A stretch of 64,000 nt of DNA from Chionis minor (Eukaryota > Chordata > Aves > Charadriiformes > Chionididae): positions 338,708 to 402,707 of the forward strand of contig VZSF01001374.1 in the NCBI GenBank assembly GCA_013398295.1, given 5' to 3'. Made by a program: the position numbers and the translations under genes. Below the pieces are notes generated by a model. It was given only the letters and a program-made list of their open reading frames with translations. It ran no database searches and was not told where the DNA came from. Positions 37,817 through 49,330 of the stretch are shown piece after piece. How positions within the stretch are numbered: position 1 is the stretch's first letter; every line of letters begins with the position of its first letter.

Positions 37817-39439
37817 CATCAGGGTTGGAAATTTTAATGAAAACAAAGGAACTTGCAGTCCGGGGCAACTGCTGCTTTAGCTTCTTCTCCCTAGGAATTT
37901 AGAAATGTGTAAGTCAGGAGCACTGTCTAGTGGATCAGCTGGAGGAGACAGGTCAGGGGACAAGTACGAGGACTTGTGTTATGGACCTGTACTCAGAAGG
38001 CTTCCAGCCATCTCTCAGCGCATGAGCCTGGGTGCAGTGGACGCTATGCCAAGTGACCTGCCAGCCCCACTTGGCTCCTTCTTAAAAGGCAAATGGACCC
38101 AAAGATGGTGCCCATTATGCTGTGGGAAAGCCAGCCAGCTGCTGCCCACCTTCTGCCTAATTCTGCTTTTTTTTGGAGCGAGGGATCACTCTGGAGCCAT
38201 GCTGCAGAGGGCAGGGAGGCAGCCGTGAGTTTTCCTGCAGGACTGCAAGCCAGGTTTTGTTTCCTTCCATGTCAGTGAGAAGAGGTGACATCTGTCTTTG
38301 CCGCGTTATCCTCGGGAGGATCTGCACGTGGGCTCTGGGCACCTGGGGCGAGGAGAGGAGTGACTATCATGTGCCCTTTGCAGAGGCAGCCAGCTAAACT
38401 GGAGCCCGGGCAGGGAAGGGACTTTGCTGTCTCTGCCTGTGGGGCTGGGCAAGGCTTGGGCTAGCGAAACATGCCTGCAGGAGAAACACAAAGACCCTAC
38501 CTGCTGCTGGCGCAAACCTGCCCCTGGTCCTTCTCAACATGGTGGTCAACAAGAAGCTACTGGTCAGCATGAAGGTCTCCTTTTCCTCCATCTACTTCCC
38601 TTCCATGGAAATAACTGTCACCGCCCTCCCAGGCCCCCTGAAAGCAAGTGATAGTTGGGGTGTTGCCCTGGGCAGAATGGGGCTATGGCAAGACCTCAGA
38701 GACACAGCATGACATGCTTAATGTGCATTAATTGCTCTGATCATCAGTGAGTGCTAAGTCTCCTTCTCCTGTAAAGAGGACCAGCGAGGGGATATGGGCT
38801 CACAGAGCTTTGATTAGGATACTCAGATACACCTGTCCCCAACCCTACTGCAGGTCCCCGGCGTTGTTTTATCCCTGCGAGACAGTGTGTAGGTGACTTT
38901 GAAACTGAAGGTGCTGTGTTTAATCTCAACCTCGTCCAAAACAAAGGAAGAAGGAAGAATTTCTGGATGGAGAGGAGACGACTTTTCCAACCAAGAGGGG
39001 AATGGCAGTGTGGTGAGCTTGAGACATCTGGATGTTTGCATAATGATGCACCGGCATCTGGCCCTGCGTCGCTAGCTCGGCATTCACACGTTCAGCACGG
39101 CATCACCCCCTGCTCCAATGTGTCTGTCCCAGGAGCTGGCTTACAAACCTTGCTGGTGCTTGAGGAGTCATTTCTGTTTCAGGCTTTTGATTCTGTGTCC
39201 TCCCTCCTAAGAGTGCTTCCCACCCCCCTTTTGTGGAGCCAGCATGCCCCCCTGGAAATTTTCAGCATTCCTATTATAAGCCCCTATTTTGCTGGGAGCT
39301 GTGGAAATTCATTTCCAGCTGGTGTGGGAGCGCTCAGTCTGGGAAGGCTCTGGCAAGCATCCTTCTTTCGAGGTTAAAAACATAATTTCAGTCTGACCTC
39401 TGAGTTTCGGAGCTTTTGTTGGTTTTCTCCACCCCCAGA

Positions 39440-39690
39440 TGGTTTTTGTGTGTGATTTTAAAATAGCCTTCTTCTCTTGGTTGAAGCTAGCTGATGCGTC
39501 CGCTTCTCATTCGAGGATTGTTGTGTTTTATTAATGCTGTTATTATTCCATTACTGTCATTGTGCTCTTTTATAGCAAATAGCTTAATTTAGTTGAGATA
39601 CACAGATGCTGAGAGTTTAAGTGAAATCTTCAGCACTTGGTATGCTGGGCACTGAGCAGATATTCCCTAAGCACTTTGGTATAAACCTTT
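39440..39690. promoter_or_regulatory. candidate conserved noncoding block
   Basis: ORF-poor block with tttattaatgctgttattattccattactgtcatt (about 39527-39561), cttaatttagttgag (about 39582) and other homeodomain-type cores. No repeat similarity. Confidence 0.3.
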
Positions 39691-41623
39691 CACTTAAAAA
39701 CAAATCGGCTGCTGGGGGAGTGCTGGGTGGCAGGAGTTTGGGAGAGGGGAGAAGGGGTGGGCGAGTACCTGTTTAGCACCCTACGGAGGACCTCATAGTC
39801 AAACATGACTATAACTGCTCAGGAATAACGCTCCCACTGAGGGTTTCACCCCCAAGATAGGCTACAATGGGGCCTTTCTCCCTACAGATGCTGCAGGACA
39901 GGGGGAATTACACTGCCAGCATTGCTGGGTTGCTTTGGGTTGGGTTTTTTTAGGAGTGGGAGGAGAGAGTGTGCTGCATTTTCTGCAGCCAGCTGAAGCT
40001 GTGTGGCTCCTGGGAGAGGTGGGGACTGTCACCCCAGAGCAGAAAATACAGTGCCATTGAAACCAAATTAATCTGGTTGAACAACGTGGCCACTGGAAAG
40101 CTGGACCGTGCTTGGGGTAGAGGAGAGGGGTTGAGAAATAGCATTGGTGCCCAGATGACTCAGGGGCCAAGGGTCCTATCGTTAGAAATTACTTGGGTGC
40201 TCAAGCCTCCCAGGAAGTTGGTGCGATCAAGGCTCCGAAGTACCTAAGCTACTTTTGAAATTTTACCTCTTATTGTTGACAGATGTTCATCTGAAATGGA
40301 TGCTTCTTGCTCGGTGCCTCTGGGCATTCATTAATGCTAGTGATAACAATTCCAGATTGTCTCCTACACCTCTTTCCCTGCCTCGATCCTTTAAAAATTA
40401 CAAAGGTAAAACGCACTTAGCTCTTACTGCATTGGCAAAACCTGCTGGTCTTGGTGCTATCAGTGCCAAAATTACTTCACATGGGCCAGGGAAAGCCAAG
40501 AAGGGAGTAAAGTAAAATGGAGCAAGCAGGTGCCATGCAGGTTGAGATAGTGCTGATGGTGGTGTCAGCTCAAGTGAAGGTGTCGTCTCCACTTGGCCAT
40601 GGCTCCGGAGGGAGCCATGTCCCTGCCAGATAGTCCTTCGGTGAGCAGCTCTGTGCCTTCCCCCTCTCCCACCCGCAGCTCTAGGACGCCCTAGTCTTCC
40701 GGGGGCAGCCTCTTTGGGGTGCAGCTGGCAAAGACTTGCTTTGCCCCCTTTTCCCATGGCCAAATGAGGGAAGCGGCTCCCTTTAGTGTGGGGACGGGTC
40801 GGGGAGGAGGAACGTGCTGGCTGCCCGTCCCTGGTGTGCACCCATAATAGCTTGGGGGTCCATGAGAAATTGTTGGGATCATTTTATGTCCCTGCTTTGA
40901 GGCAGTTATGTGGCTTTATCTGGCTTCCGAGGTAGCTAACAACATGCGCGGAGCATCGTCTGCGGAGGAGGCCCGGCGCCCGGTTTTGCTAGAGGTCTGC
41001 TTTACCACTTGTGAGAAACGAGTTAACCTCCCTTTGATCTCGGTTCACGGCTAACCCTTTAACAAAGTCCGGGATGTGCGAGGAAATCAATACTCAAGGC
41101 ATTGAATTTAACACCAGCCATCAACTCAAGCGTAACACACACACTGACTGACTCCCATTACAAGGAGCGGGCTGGTTTGAAGCTCGTTTGCCAGCTCTCT
41201 GGGGTGGTGCGGGGCGGCAGTGGGGAGGGCAGGCACGCTCACACAGCTCGCTGTCACTCGGGGGGGAGTGAGAGGGACCTGGTGCGCTCTGCCATGTCCT
41301 CCTGATCGGCTCTGCCTCCTGGTGCCCCTTGTCTCTCTCCTTACGCCTCTGATTTGCAACCCCGGCAGCTGTTCCCCGACACAGGAGCAGAGAGCTTGGA
41401 TGCTGTGCACGGTTGCTGAATGCCTGTTTGTGTACACACGTAATTGCTCTTTGCTGGTGAGGAGCTGCGGCAGGACTTGAGGCAGGGCAGGTTCTGCTGA
41501 GCCAGACAAAAAAGGTACTGCAAGTTAAAAATCTGAAAAATAAAACGCTGCAGGCGGGAAAGGTTGAGCGTCTGGTCAAGGAGGCAGCCGTGTCGTTTCT
41601 CCAGCTCCAGTCCTCCCCGTGGA

Positions 41624-41656
41624 GATCTAATTAGATCAGTGGAGAGCTAATTGGGA
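41624..41656. promoter_or_regulatory. palindromic homeodomain-type site pair
   Basis: GATCTAATTAGATC (41624-41637) is a perfect 14-base palindrome centred on TAATTA. Its left part plus GGA recurs as ggagagctaattgg at 41641-41654. Such dyads can bind paired homeodomain dimers, but that is inference. Confidence 0.35.
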
Positions 41657-44600
41657 CACCTTGTTCCATACCAGCCACTCGCTTTTTGCTGGCACGTTGG
41701 CAGCAGGCGGTGGGTGGGTTGCCTGGCACAGCTCTGCGGCCACGAAAGCCAGACGGTCCGCGGCCAAGTGCATTTTAGACAGCCCGTGAACCTCCTCATC
41801 ACATCTCAGCCCTCCAGCCCTCTGCTGCAGACCAGCTCCCCCCCAGGGGGGCATTTCTTCTTGCTTGCTCTTCTTGTTTCCACCAGTCAGAGCTGAAACA
41901 GCGCATGTAAGTTAGGGACGGGTTCACGGGGGAGCTGAAGGATGCTGAGTGGGGTGGGATGAGTGTTAACATGACCCCACAGCTCATGTTCTTGTGCCGT
42001 GACTGCATGAGGGCCATCCCTCTGCTACCCACGCTCAGTAATAACTCTGTCGGGCACACGCTCCCGGGACCTGCTCCTCCCCCTGATCATCAGCAGGCAG
42101 CAACTAGGCAAATCCTAACAGCATTTCCCAGGAGCACAGGCAGGGAAGGGCCAGCTGAGCCACATGCGACTGGGTGTCAGAGCTCTCCCCAGTGCCTTAC
42201 TACAGGCAGAACTGCAGGCACAGCTAAAAGCCATAGCCAGAGAGTGTCCCAGCTTGCCTGGTAAGGAGACCCTGGCTGTAAGAGAGGGTGGTCACTGCCC
42301 ATGTCCTTGCGGGAGCCCTGGATGGCGGTTGGTGAGTGTGGTGGCACCAAAGAGCTGTGGTGGTGCCTTTCGCTTCCCTGGGAGACATGAGTTGAGGCCT
42401 TGGGGACCCGAAGCCCTTAATATTCTATCATCATCCGTGTCATGATCTCCCCTGTGACTTTCTCAGAGCACCGTAGCACAGTGCTGGTCCCCTCTTCCCA
42501 GTCCAGGTAGCCAGTCGTGCCCCTTCTGCCTGGCTGTAGCTGCTGCAATTCATCCCCCTACACGTCCTTTAATAACCTTTTCTCAGGACCTTGCACGTCC
42601 TCCTCTCGGGTCCCTTTATTCTCTGCTTTTCTGACCTGTCTCCAAATCAATTCTCTTGTGGTGTGCTGCCTCATTCCTTGGACCATCTCCTTCTGTTTGC
42701 TCTTCCATCGAAATTGGGGACCCTCAATTTTGCGCCAGTAGTCTGTGCTGGCTGGGCCTGCGTACCTCGCCTGCTTGCCTGGTGTTTGCATCCATCAGAG
42801 CTCTTAGAGGCGCCTCTGCTTTAACCTCCTCAGCCTTAACCCTGACCTCAGTCAACAATCATGAGGAAGAGATGCTGCTTAGATGATCCAGTGTAAACTC
42901 TACCTTTGATTAGACAGGTATCATCCCCAGGCACCAGCGTGGCAGCGCCTTGTTAACTTTCCTTGGTGTTCCCTCACTGCAACCATGAGGCCTCTGACGT
43001 GGGCAAGGGACACGGCTGCTGCCCTTGTAATCTTTATTGATCTTTTCCCTGGTGCCTTGTGCATTGTGTTCTCCTGCCTTTCTCTTACTCTTTGAGCTGC
43101 CTCTCCTCTGAGCAGCTTTGCATCTTGTGGGAGCGTTGAGAAATTCTGTTTTATTTGATTCTTGCAGAGCAGTAATACTCAGCTCTCTTGGGTTGGTGCT
43201 CTGCCAAATACAAAACACTGGGGTTTGTACCTGAGAGTCTGCTGTCTGGGAAAAGGAGGTAAGAGGGAGCAGGGCGCATCTTTCTGTGCCCCTCTGGTCT
43301 GTCCTCTATGGGCCAGTTTCTCTGCATCGTGCCAATGGTGAGTTTTGGAGGTCATGTATGTTGTCCCAGGAAGGCATGGTGGACATGAGAGTTATAAGAT
43401 GTGAGCAGAGGTAGAGATGTATGTGATAAGACATGCAGGCAAGTGCCTAGAAGTGGTGAGAAAGTTCTTCAGGATCATTCTCTGATTTCTTTCCCATCTC
43501 CCAGAGCCTGGGTTTTAGGAACAGGTTATGAGACTGAGATGTGAATCTGCTGGTCACCCAGCACTCCTCCCTTGCTGCCACCTTGCAAGCACCTAAGCTG
43601 GACAGTACCAGGTAGTGAAAACCAAAGGGTTGAATCACCTTGTCTCACACCTGCAATGTGAATGGACGTGCAGTCATACAGCACCTCCTGTACACTTTTC
43701 TCTTAGTAACCTGTCCGTGGGTCTCTGCCCTCCGTGGTCCTGTCCTCCCCCTGTCTGGCATGTTTGTGCACAGCAGCCAAACTGTCACCAGACGTGTCCC
43801 TTCCAAAAATGTCCAGAGCACTGTGTGCTGAGACATGCCGTGTGTGGTGCAAAGGAGCAGTGTGTCTGCTCTGGACAAATGGCTTTGTTTTGCACTGGAA
43901 AAACTGGAGTCAAAATGTCACGTCAGTGTTTTGCACAGGAACAGATTGCTCCTTTCCAAAGGGCAGCAGTTCTGTCACTGGGTTTTACTTTGTGGTTCCC
44001 AAGCAGAACTCTTCCCACACAGTGAAACAAGACAATATTTTGGCTTTTCCACCCTGAAAGGATGAAAGGCAATGTCAGAGCATCAGTTTCAGTGGGGTGG
44101 ACGTGGTTTCCCAGCCTGTTACAGCAAGAGCACGCTCCCTGCCAGGTGGCGAGGACGAGTTCCGGGGATGTGCTGCTTCTGCTTCCAGCACGTTTGATCC
44201 AGCCAGGCTCTTTCAAGGTGTGTGGAAATGAGCTACAATCTCATCATTCCTGCAGAGCCTTCTCGGAGGAGATAGCGGAAGGGTCACAGCGCCTCTGGAA
44301 ATCTCCCTTCAGGCGATGTGCCGTCGCATTTCACAGCAGACAGACAGAATAACCTTTAGGGCATGGTAAGAGGCAGCATTTTGAACTCCAAGCCGGAGAG
44401 CTCGGGAGCTCATTTCTCTGACACATCATCTGTGTCCCTGCCGCTTCCTGCATCCCCCTGAAATACCTTTGTCCTAATCCATCACTTCCTTAGCTGGAAT
44501 AAATTAAAAAAAAAGCTGGGGAGTCAGTCACTTGTGTGCTGGACATACAGAAGAAGGCCTCCTCTGCGAAAATGCACCCGGACCTTCTGCCATGGCCAAT

Positions 44601-44889
44601 TTTGCCTTAATTTGACCCAATCTCAGCCAGCGTGGAGGTAGGGGGCTGCCCCGCCAAGCCAGCCCCCGGCAGCAGCAGGGCTCCACTGCCCTCTCTCGCC
44701 TTCCCTGCGTCGCAGCCTCCCCGGAGAGGTGCGGTACTTGGGTCCTGAGGTGTATTTTTTCCCCCAGATCTCTCTGATGCGGTTGTGGGGAGACGCATGG
44801 GCTGGCTGGCAGGGGCTGCCCTTATGAACCGGAGGCTCCCACGGCAGCTCCGTGCCCTGTGTTACGGCTGTGCGGTGCTGGCTCTCCCT

Positions 44890-45370
44890 CCTCCCCTCTG
44901 TGGAGTAAATAATGGTACTTTTTATTTAGCTATTATTTCCCAGTGGCAGATATCTCCTCGGCTGTCTGTTTAACTATCTTTATCTCGTCCTCCTTCTCTG
45001 TTTGATATAGTTATAGATAAACAGATAGCTACCTTAGTAAATAACATGTTTTTAAGAGACCGGTGGTATGGTTAACATAGTGCAGCAGCTGTTGATTTGT
45101 CTTTCACTGTTGGCTTTTTTTTTTCTTAAGGAAATGCTTTAAATAACGGATACTTCATCTATTAAAAAAAAATACACTTGTAGCAGCTGCTAAGCCCATC
45201 CATAAGCCTGCTTTACGTTGTATTTGTGATGGGACTGACAGTGCATGGAGGAGCCTGATTATACACAATTCCATTTTAGCAAGCCCTGCGATGTAATTTC
45301 ACAGGGCGATCAGTGTTTGAATGTAATAGCAGCCTGTGCTAAGGTGTCAGAATATTAAAGGCGCTAATGG
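44890..45370. promoter_or_regulatory. candidate conserved noncoding block with GATA cluster
   Basis: This stretch of about 480 bases is nearly without ORFs. It holds six GATA/TATC cores between 44949 and 45027, a CAGCAGCTG E-box-like core at about 45083, gcagctgc at about 45184, and tattaaagg near the end. There is no repeat similarity. Its composition contrasts sharply with the GC-rich DNA at 44640-44880. This is the strongest enhancer-like texture in the large intron, judged by eye only. Confidence 0.45.
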
Positions 45371-45551
45371 AAAAGCTCCCTGGTACACAAGGGGGACAGC
45401 ATTACAGGAGACGTCGCAGATGGCTGGGCACTAAACTAATGGGGCAGGATCCAAGAAGGGAAAAAAAACCTAGAGAAGGGAGAGCTCACGGGAGCATGGG
45501 CACCTGCTTCCCTCTCACACGGAAATTAAACAGCGAGCGAGGGAGAGGCGA

Positions 45552-45567
45552 GTGTGTGTGTGTGTGT
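45552..45567. repeat. (GT)8 microsatellite
   Basis: Eight uninterrupted GT units, a short dinucleotide repeat. Confidence 0.95.
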
Positions 45568-47249
45568 AAAAATAGAAATCGAGGGGGGAAAATACCCCCA
45601 TCAGAAGGGCTTGAAGGTTTTGACAGCGAGCCCAGCGCTGGCTTTGCTGGGAAAGGCAGGGGGTTAGATTAAAGGGGGGTGTGTTTGGGGGACTGCGGAG
45701 CACATCTGAGCATCGCAGCCGTCGTTTGTGGCCCTGGAAGGAGAAGCAGGGTGTGATCGGTGGATGCTGTTACCCATCCTCATGTAATGTGGCAAAACCA
45801 CACCACTCTTTGGTGGTTGTTAATCTCCAGATAAACCCAAGGAGGGGGAGATGTGTCCTCCTCGGCGGCTCAGCTCTGCAGCACATCTGCTGGGGCCTTG
45901 TCATGCCTTTTCTGTCTTCATGTATCCAGGGGCTGATGGTGGGTCTGATTTCAGGGCAGTGCCAACATTTGCCTGTTTTACAGCACTGTTGGAGGCATCT
46001 TTCTCCTGAACCCCCCATTGCCCCAAGAGCAGGCAGAATCAGACTGGTCTGTTCTTGTCTGCATGCAGGGGCAACCATGGCTGCGGTGAATCATCCATGA
46101 AGTGTGTTTGCCTGTTTTCCTTGGTGTCATACCCAGCTTCCCCACTCTGCCGACCACGGTGCTGTGGTGGGGAAAGGCTTAGCACCGCTTTCCTGCTTCA
46201 ACTGGACCCTCAGGGGCTGGGGTGATCCCCGGGGGGATAGCACCGCAGGATGTGAGCCCATCTTTCCCAGGGCCGGAGGTCTAAGTCACCCACTTGTAGT
46301 TACTCTGTGGTAGCTGTCTGCGATGTTGTTGTGTGTCTCTGCCTTTCAGGCGCTAAGCAGGATCTGCTTGTGTATCTCTGTGCTGGGAGCTGATTGCACA
46401 CAGCAGCGTAACCCAGCCTGGGTCTTGGTTGCCCTGCCGTGCAGCCAGAAACGCTGGGACACCACGAGAAGGCAACCCCGTTCAAAGAGACATGACTTGT
46501 GGCAGAGGCAAGGCCAGGGCCACTTGTCCCAGACACGGAAAGCCACTGGGCATGTGTCCTCCAGCCCCTTATCTCTGCTGCAGCCCCCCTCAGCGCTCTG
46601 CTCGTCTGCCTGATCCCAAGCCCGGACCCCCCAGTCCTGCCTGCAGCCCCCATCCTAGAGCTGCTGTATTGGCAGTTTACAGCTCTGCTTGTCCCCTCTC
46701 CTGGGCCAGTGCTGGCTTGTGCACACTCCAGCTCTGTTTCCCAGCCCTCCAGGGACCCCGACCTGTAGCTTTGTTTTGCTTGTGACCAAACCCAAGGCTT
46801 GGACCCAGGTCTCCACGGCATTAACCTAGTGTGTCACCAGCCGCAGAGCACACAGCAGTCGAGAACATTTTATCCAGGATAATCCCTAGCCTGGGAGCAA
46901 AGCAGAGACTGTTCTTGTTCAAACACAGGGAAATGTGAAGCCTAAACCGCTTGGCACTTTGACACTCCGGAGTCAGGCACAGCAGCGTGTTTCTATTGCT
47001 GCCTAAGCCAGGGCACGTGCTAATCCCGTGTGGCGGCCGGGCCACCTCCTCACCGCCCGGCAGGCTCGGGCGTCCAAATGCACCCTGCAGGAGGGCTGTT
47101 GGTGACTGCAGGGTCCATCCTGCCCCTTCTGAAGTTAAGAGGAATTTTGACAGCAAATTTGCGTGGCTGTGGTTGAGTGGGAGTATTGCTGGGACATGGA
47201 CGGGCTGAGGCTGCTCAGGCGTGTGCCTGGGTGGGAAGAAGGGCCAGAC

Positions 47250-47300
47250 ATGAGATCATTGTGTGCCTCAGTTTCCCTTTGGCAGTGCTCCTGTGGACAG
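47250..47300 (-). mobile_element. possible antisense MIR-like fragment
   Basis: 'tgtgtgcctcagtttccct' (about 47260-47278) is the reverse complement of the conserved 'gggaaactgaggcac' SINE segment. Only this short piece is recognisable. Confidence 0.35.
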
Positions 47301-48574
47301 AGATCCGATGAACATGATCTGTTTATTTTAATAAGGAGAAAGTACGTACAGTTAGACTGCATCCTCTGCATCCTATCTGGTACCTTGCTGCCTTCCCTTA
47401 AAGTTTGACTTCTTGTACTGCCATGGGCTGGGGGCGCATTGCCTCTGTGAAGCACTTCCCAAAGTTGTGCAGAGCCAGGCAGCTCCTGCGTGCCCAGTGC
47501 TCCCCTTTCCAAAAATAGGCTGTTGATCTTATTTGTTTAATTTACTGCCTGACATGAGGCATAAAAATGTGGCTGTTTTGACCAGCAGCTTTGCAAATGT
47601 GACTGAGGTGGACACCAGCTGGGCTTGCCAAAGCTGCTCGGCAAGGCCAGGTAGGGCTAGCAAGGTGGCTTGCGTGCTGAGGGCTCTCTCCTTGTCCAGG
47701 ACACATGAGAAGGTGGCACTGTGTGGCAGTATTCTCTGGAAAACCTTCACGTGCCATCGCATGAGAAGGGCAGAGCACCAGGCAGGGTCCCAGCAGCTTT
47801 TTGGCAAGGTGGGAGGATTGTGTCCAGATCCTGTCCTCCTACTGCAGGGTGCTGGCAATGGCAGGAATTTCCAAGGGCAGCACTTGCTTACACCTAAATG
47901 AGGCTAGACCCATTTGTGGTGTCCCCGCATTTGGTGTGACAGCCCCTCTCCTTCCCCTCGCAGCTCTCGAGGGGTTTGTGCTCCAGAGAGGAACATTCCC
48001 TGGGAAAGGGCACCGCTCACATATTCACCTGTGTCCTCCCATGTCCAAACCCCAGACAAACCACCTCCTGCTTGGTGGCACTGCCAATTTATTTGGCAGA
48101 GGACAAACGCCCTCTACTTTTGTCACCCCCTCCCCTTAATTATTAGCACAGAACTTTAATCCGAGGCCTTGGTGGGTGCCACGATGGGCAGAAGTTGTTT
48201 CCATTCACCCCGTGCCACTCACGAGTGTTCGGGGAGCTCAGTGCCCCAAGAAAAAGTAATTAAATGTGAACAGCGTTAATGCTGTACCTGGTCAGTCTGG
48301 AGGCCCCTTTTGCCACTGCGTTTGTAAAAATTAAATGGCTCTTATTAGCGGCACAGCAGAGATCTGTAATACACGTGGACAGAAAGGCAGGGATGGATGG
48401 AGTTGGTGTCAGGGCAGCAATTGCTTATCATGCCTTATCTGGGAATATGAAACTGTATTGCATGACATCCAGAGGCAGGCTGAATAGATATGCCAATTCA
48501 TCTCAAGCCCGGGCTTTGACAAGCTAGACTGCCCTTGTTGAAAGGCATCAGTCAAACAAGAGCTGCTGGCTGCC

Positions 48575-48660
48575 TTTCCCTTTCTTATACTTTCTCTCGC
48601 TCCCGCGCTCCGTCTCCCTCTCTTGCCGCCTCCCCTCCCTCCGCCTTTCTTTTTCTAAGC
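48575..48660. repeat. polypyrimidine tract
   Basis: A C/T-rich run (tttctctcgctcccgcgctccgtctccctctcttg and on) of about 85 bases. Low complexity, at the edge of the AT-rich block that follows. Confidence 0.75.
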
Positions 48661-49330
48661 TTTTTCCTCGCAAAATTGAAAAGCTTTGGAAATAATAATA
48701 ATAAAAGCCCCCCAAACTAATACCATTTTAAGTACACCCCCCCTCCCTCCCCAAATGGGAGTGATAAGGAACCCCAGTGTATGAAGGCATGTTTAGATAA
48801 CATTGAGAATATTATAGCGAGTGAGAGAAAGTAGGGGGAAAAGCTTCCTGCCACGTCTAAGCCGGGAAAGGCGACGGCACCCTGGCTAATACGAGTGTTT
48901 AATATTTGATGTGTTGGGATAAAGCAGGATCACCTTCGAATTGAATTGAGTGTCAGAATGAGAATCTATTACTGAAATTCTTGTGTGATTTGACAGCAAA
49001 GCAGACGATGTTATTCTTCACTAGTTACCGCAATCTTCTCCCCTACATCACTTAAATATTTTTTTCTTTGCTTGAGTAAACACACATTACCCTTTTTTTT
49101 CCACCCCCCTTTCCTTTTTATTCTCCCTCTTTTATACTTTTTTTTTTCTTAAATCAAACCTGCCTTTCGCAGGGGTGATGGAGTAGATTGTTATTTCTTT
49201 ATTTGTCCTATTAAATGGAATTCCTGATCATTTAATCCTGCTTTTGTAAGTGATTTAAAAATACTTGAAAAGCTGTGAATGCCGCAGCACTTCTGACTAA
49301 ACTGCTTAAAAGGGACATGTTACACCTGGA
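48660..49330. promoter_or_regulatory. candidate conserved noncoding region
   Basis: About 670 bases with almost no open frame, AT-rich, and dense in potential sites: tttagataac (about 48791), ggctaatacgagtgtttaatatttg (about 48884), cctattaaatgg (about 49207), cctgatcatttaatcc (about 49222) and tttaaaaatacttg (about 49255). T/C tracts at 49090-49150 are simple sequence. No repeat family is recognised. Confidence 0.4.

Noticed and set aside
40255..40515. 86-codon plus-strand frame with a hydrophobic start and Lys-rich end.
   Set aside because: No homology recognised and no splice or promoter context. Probably chance.
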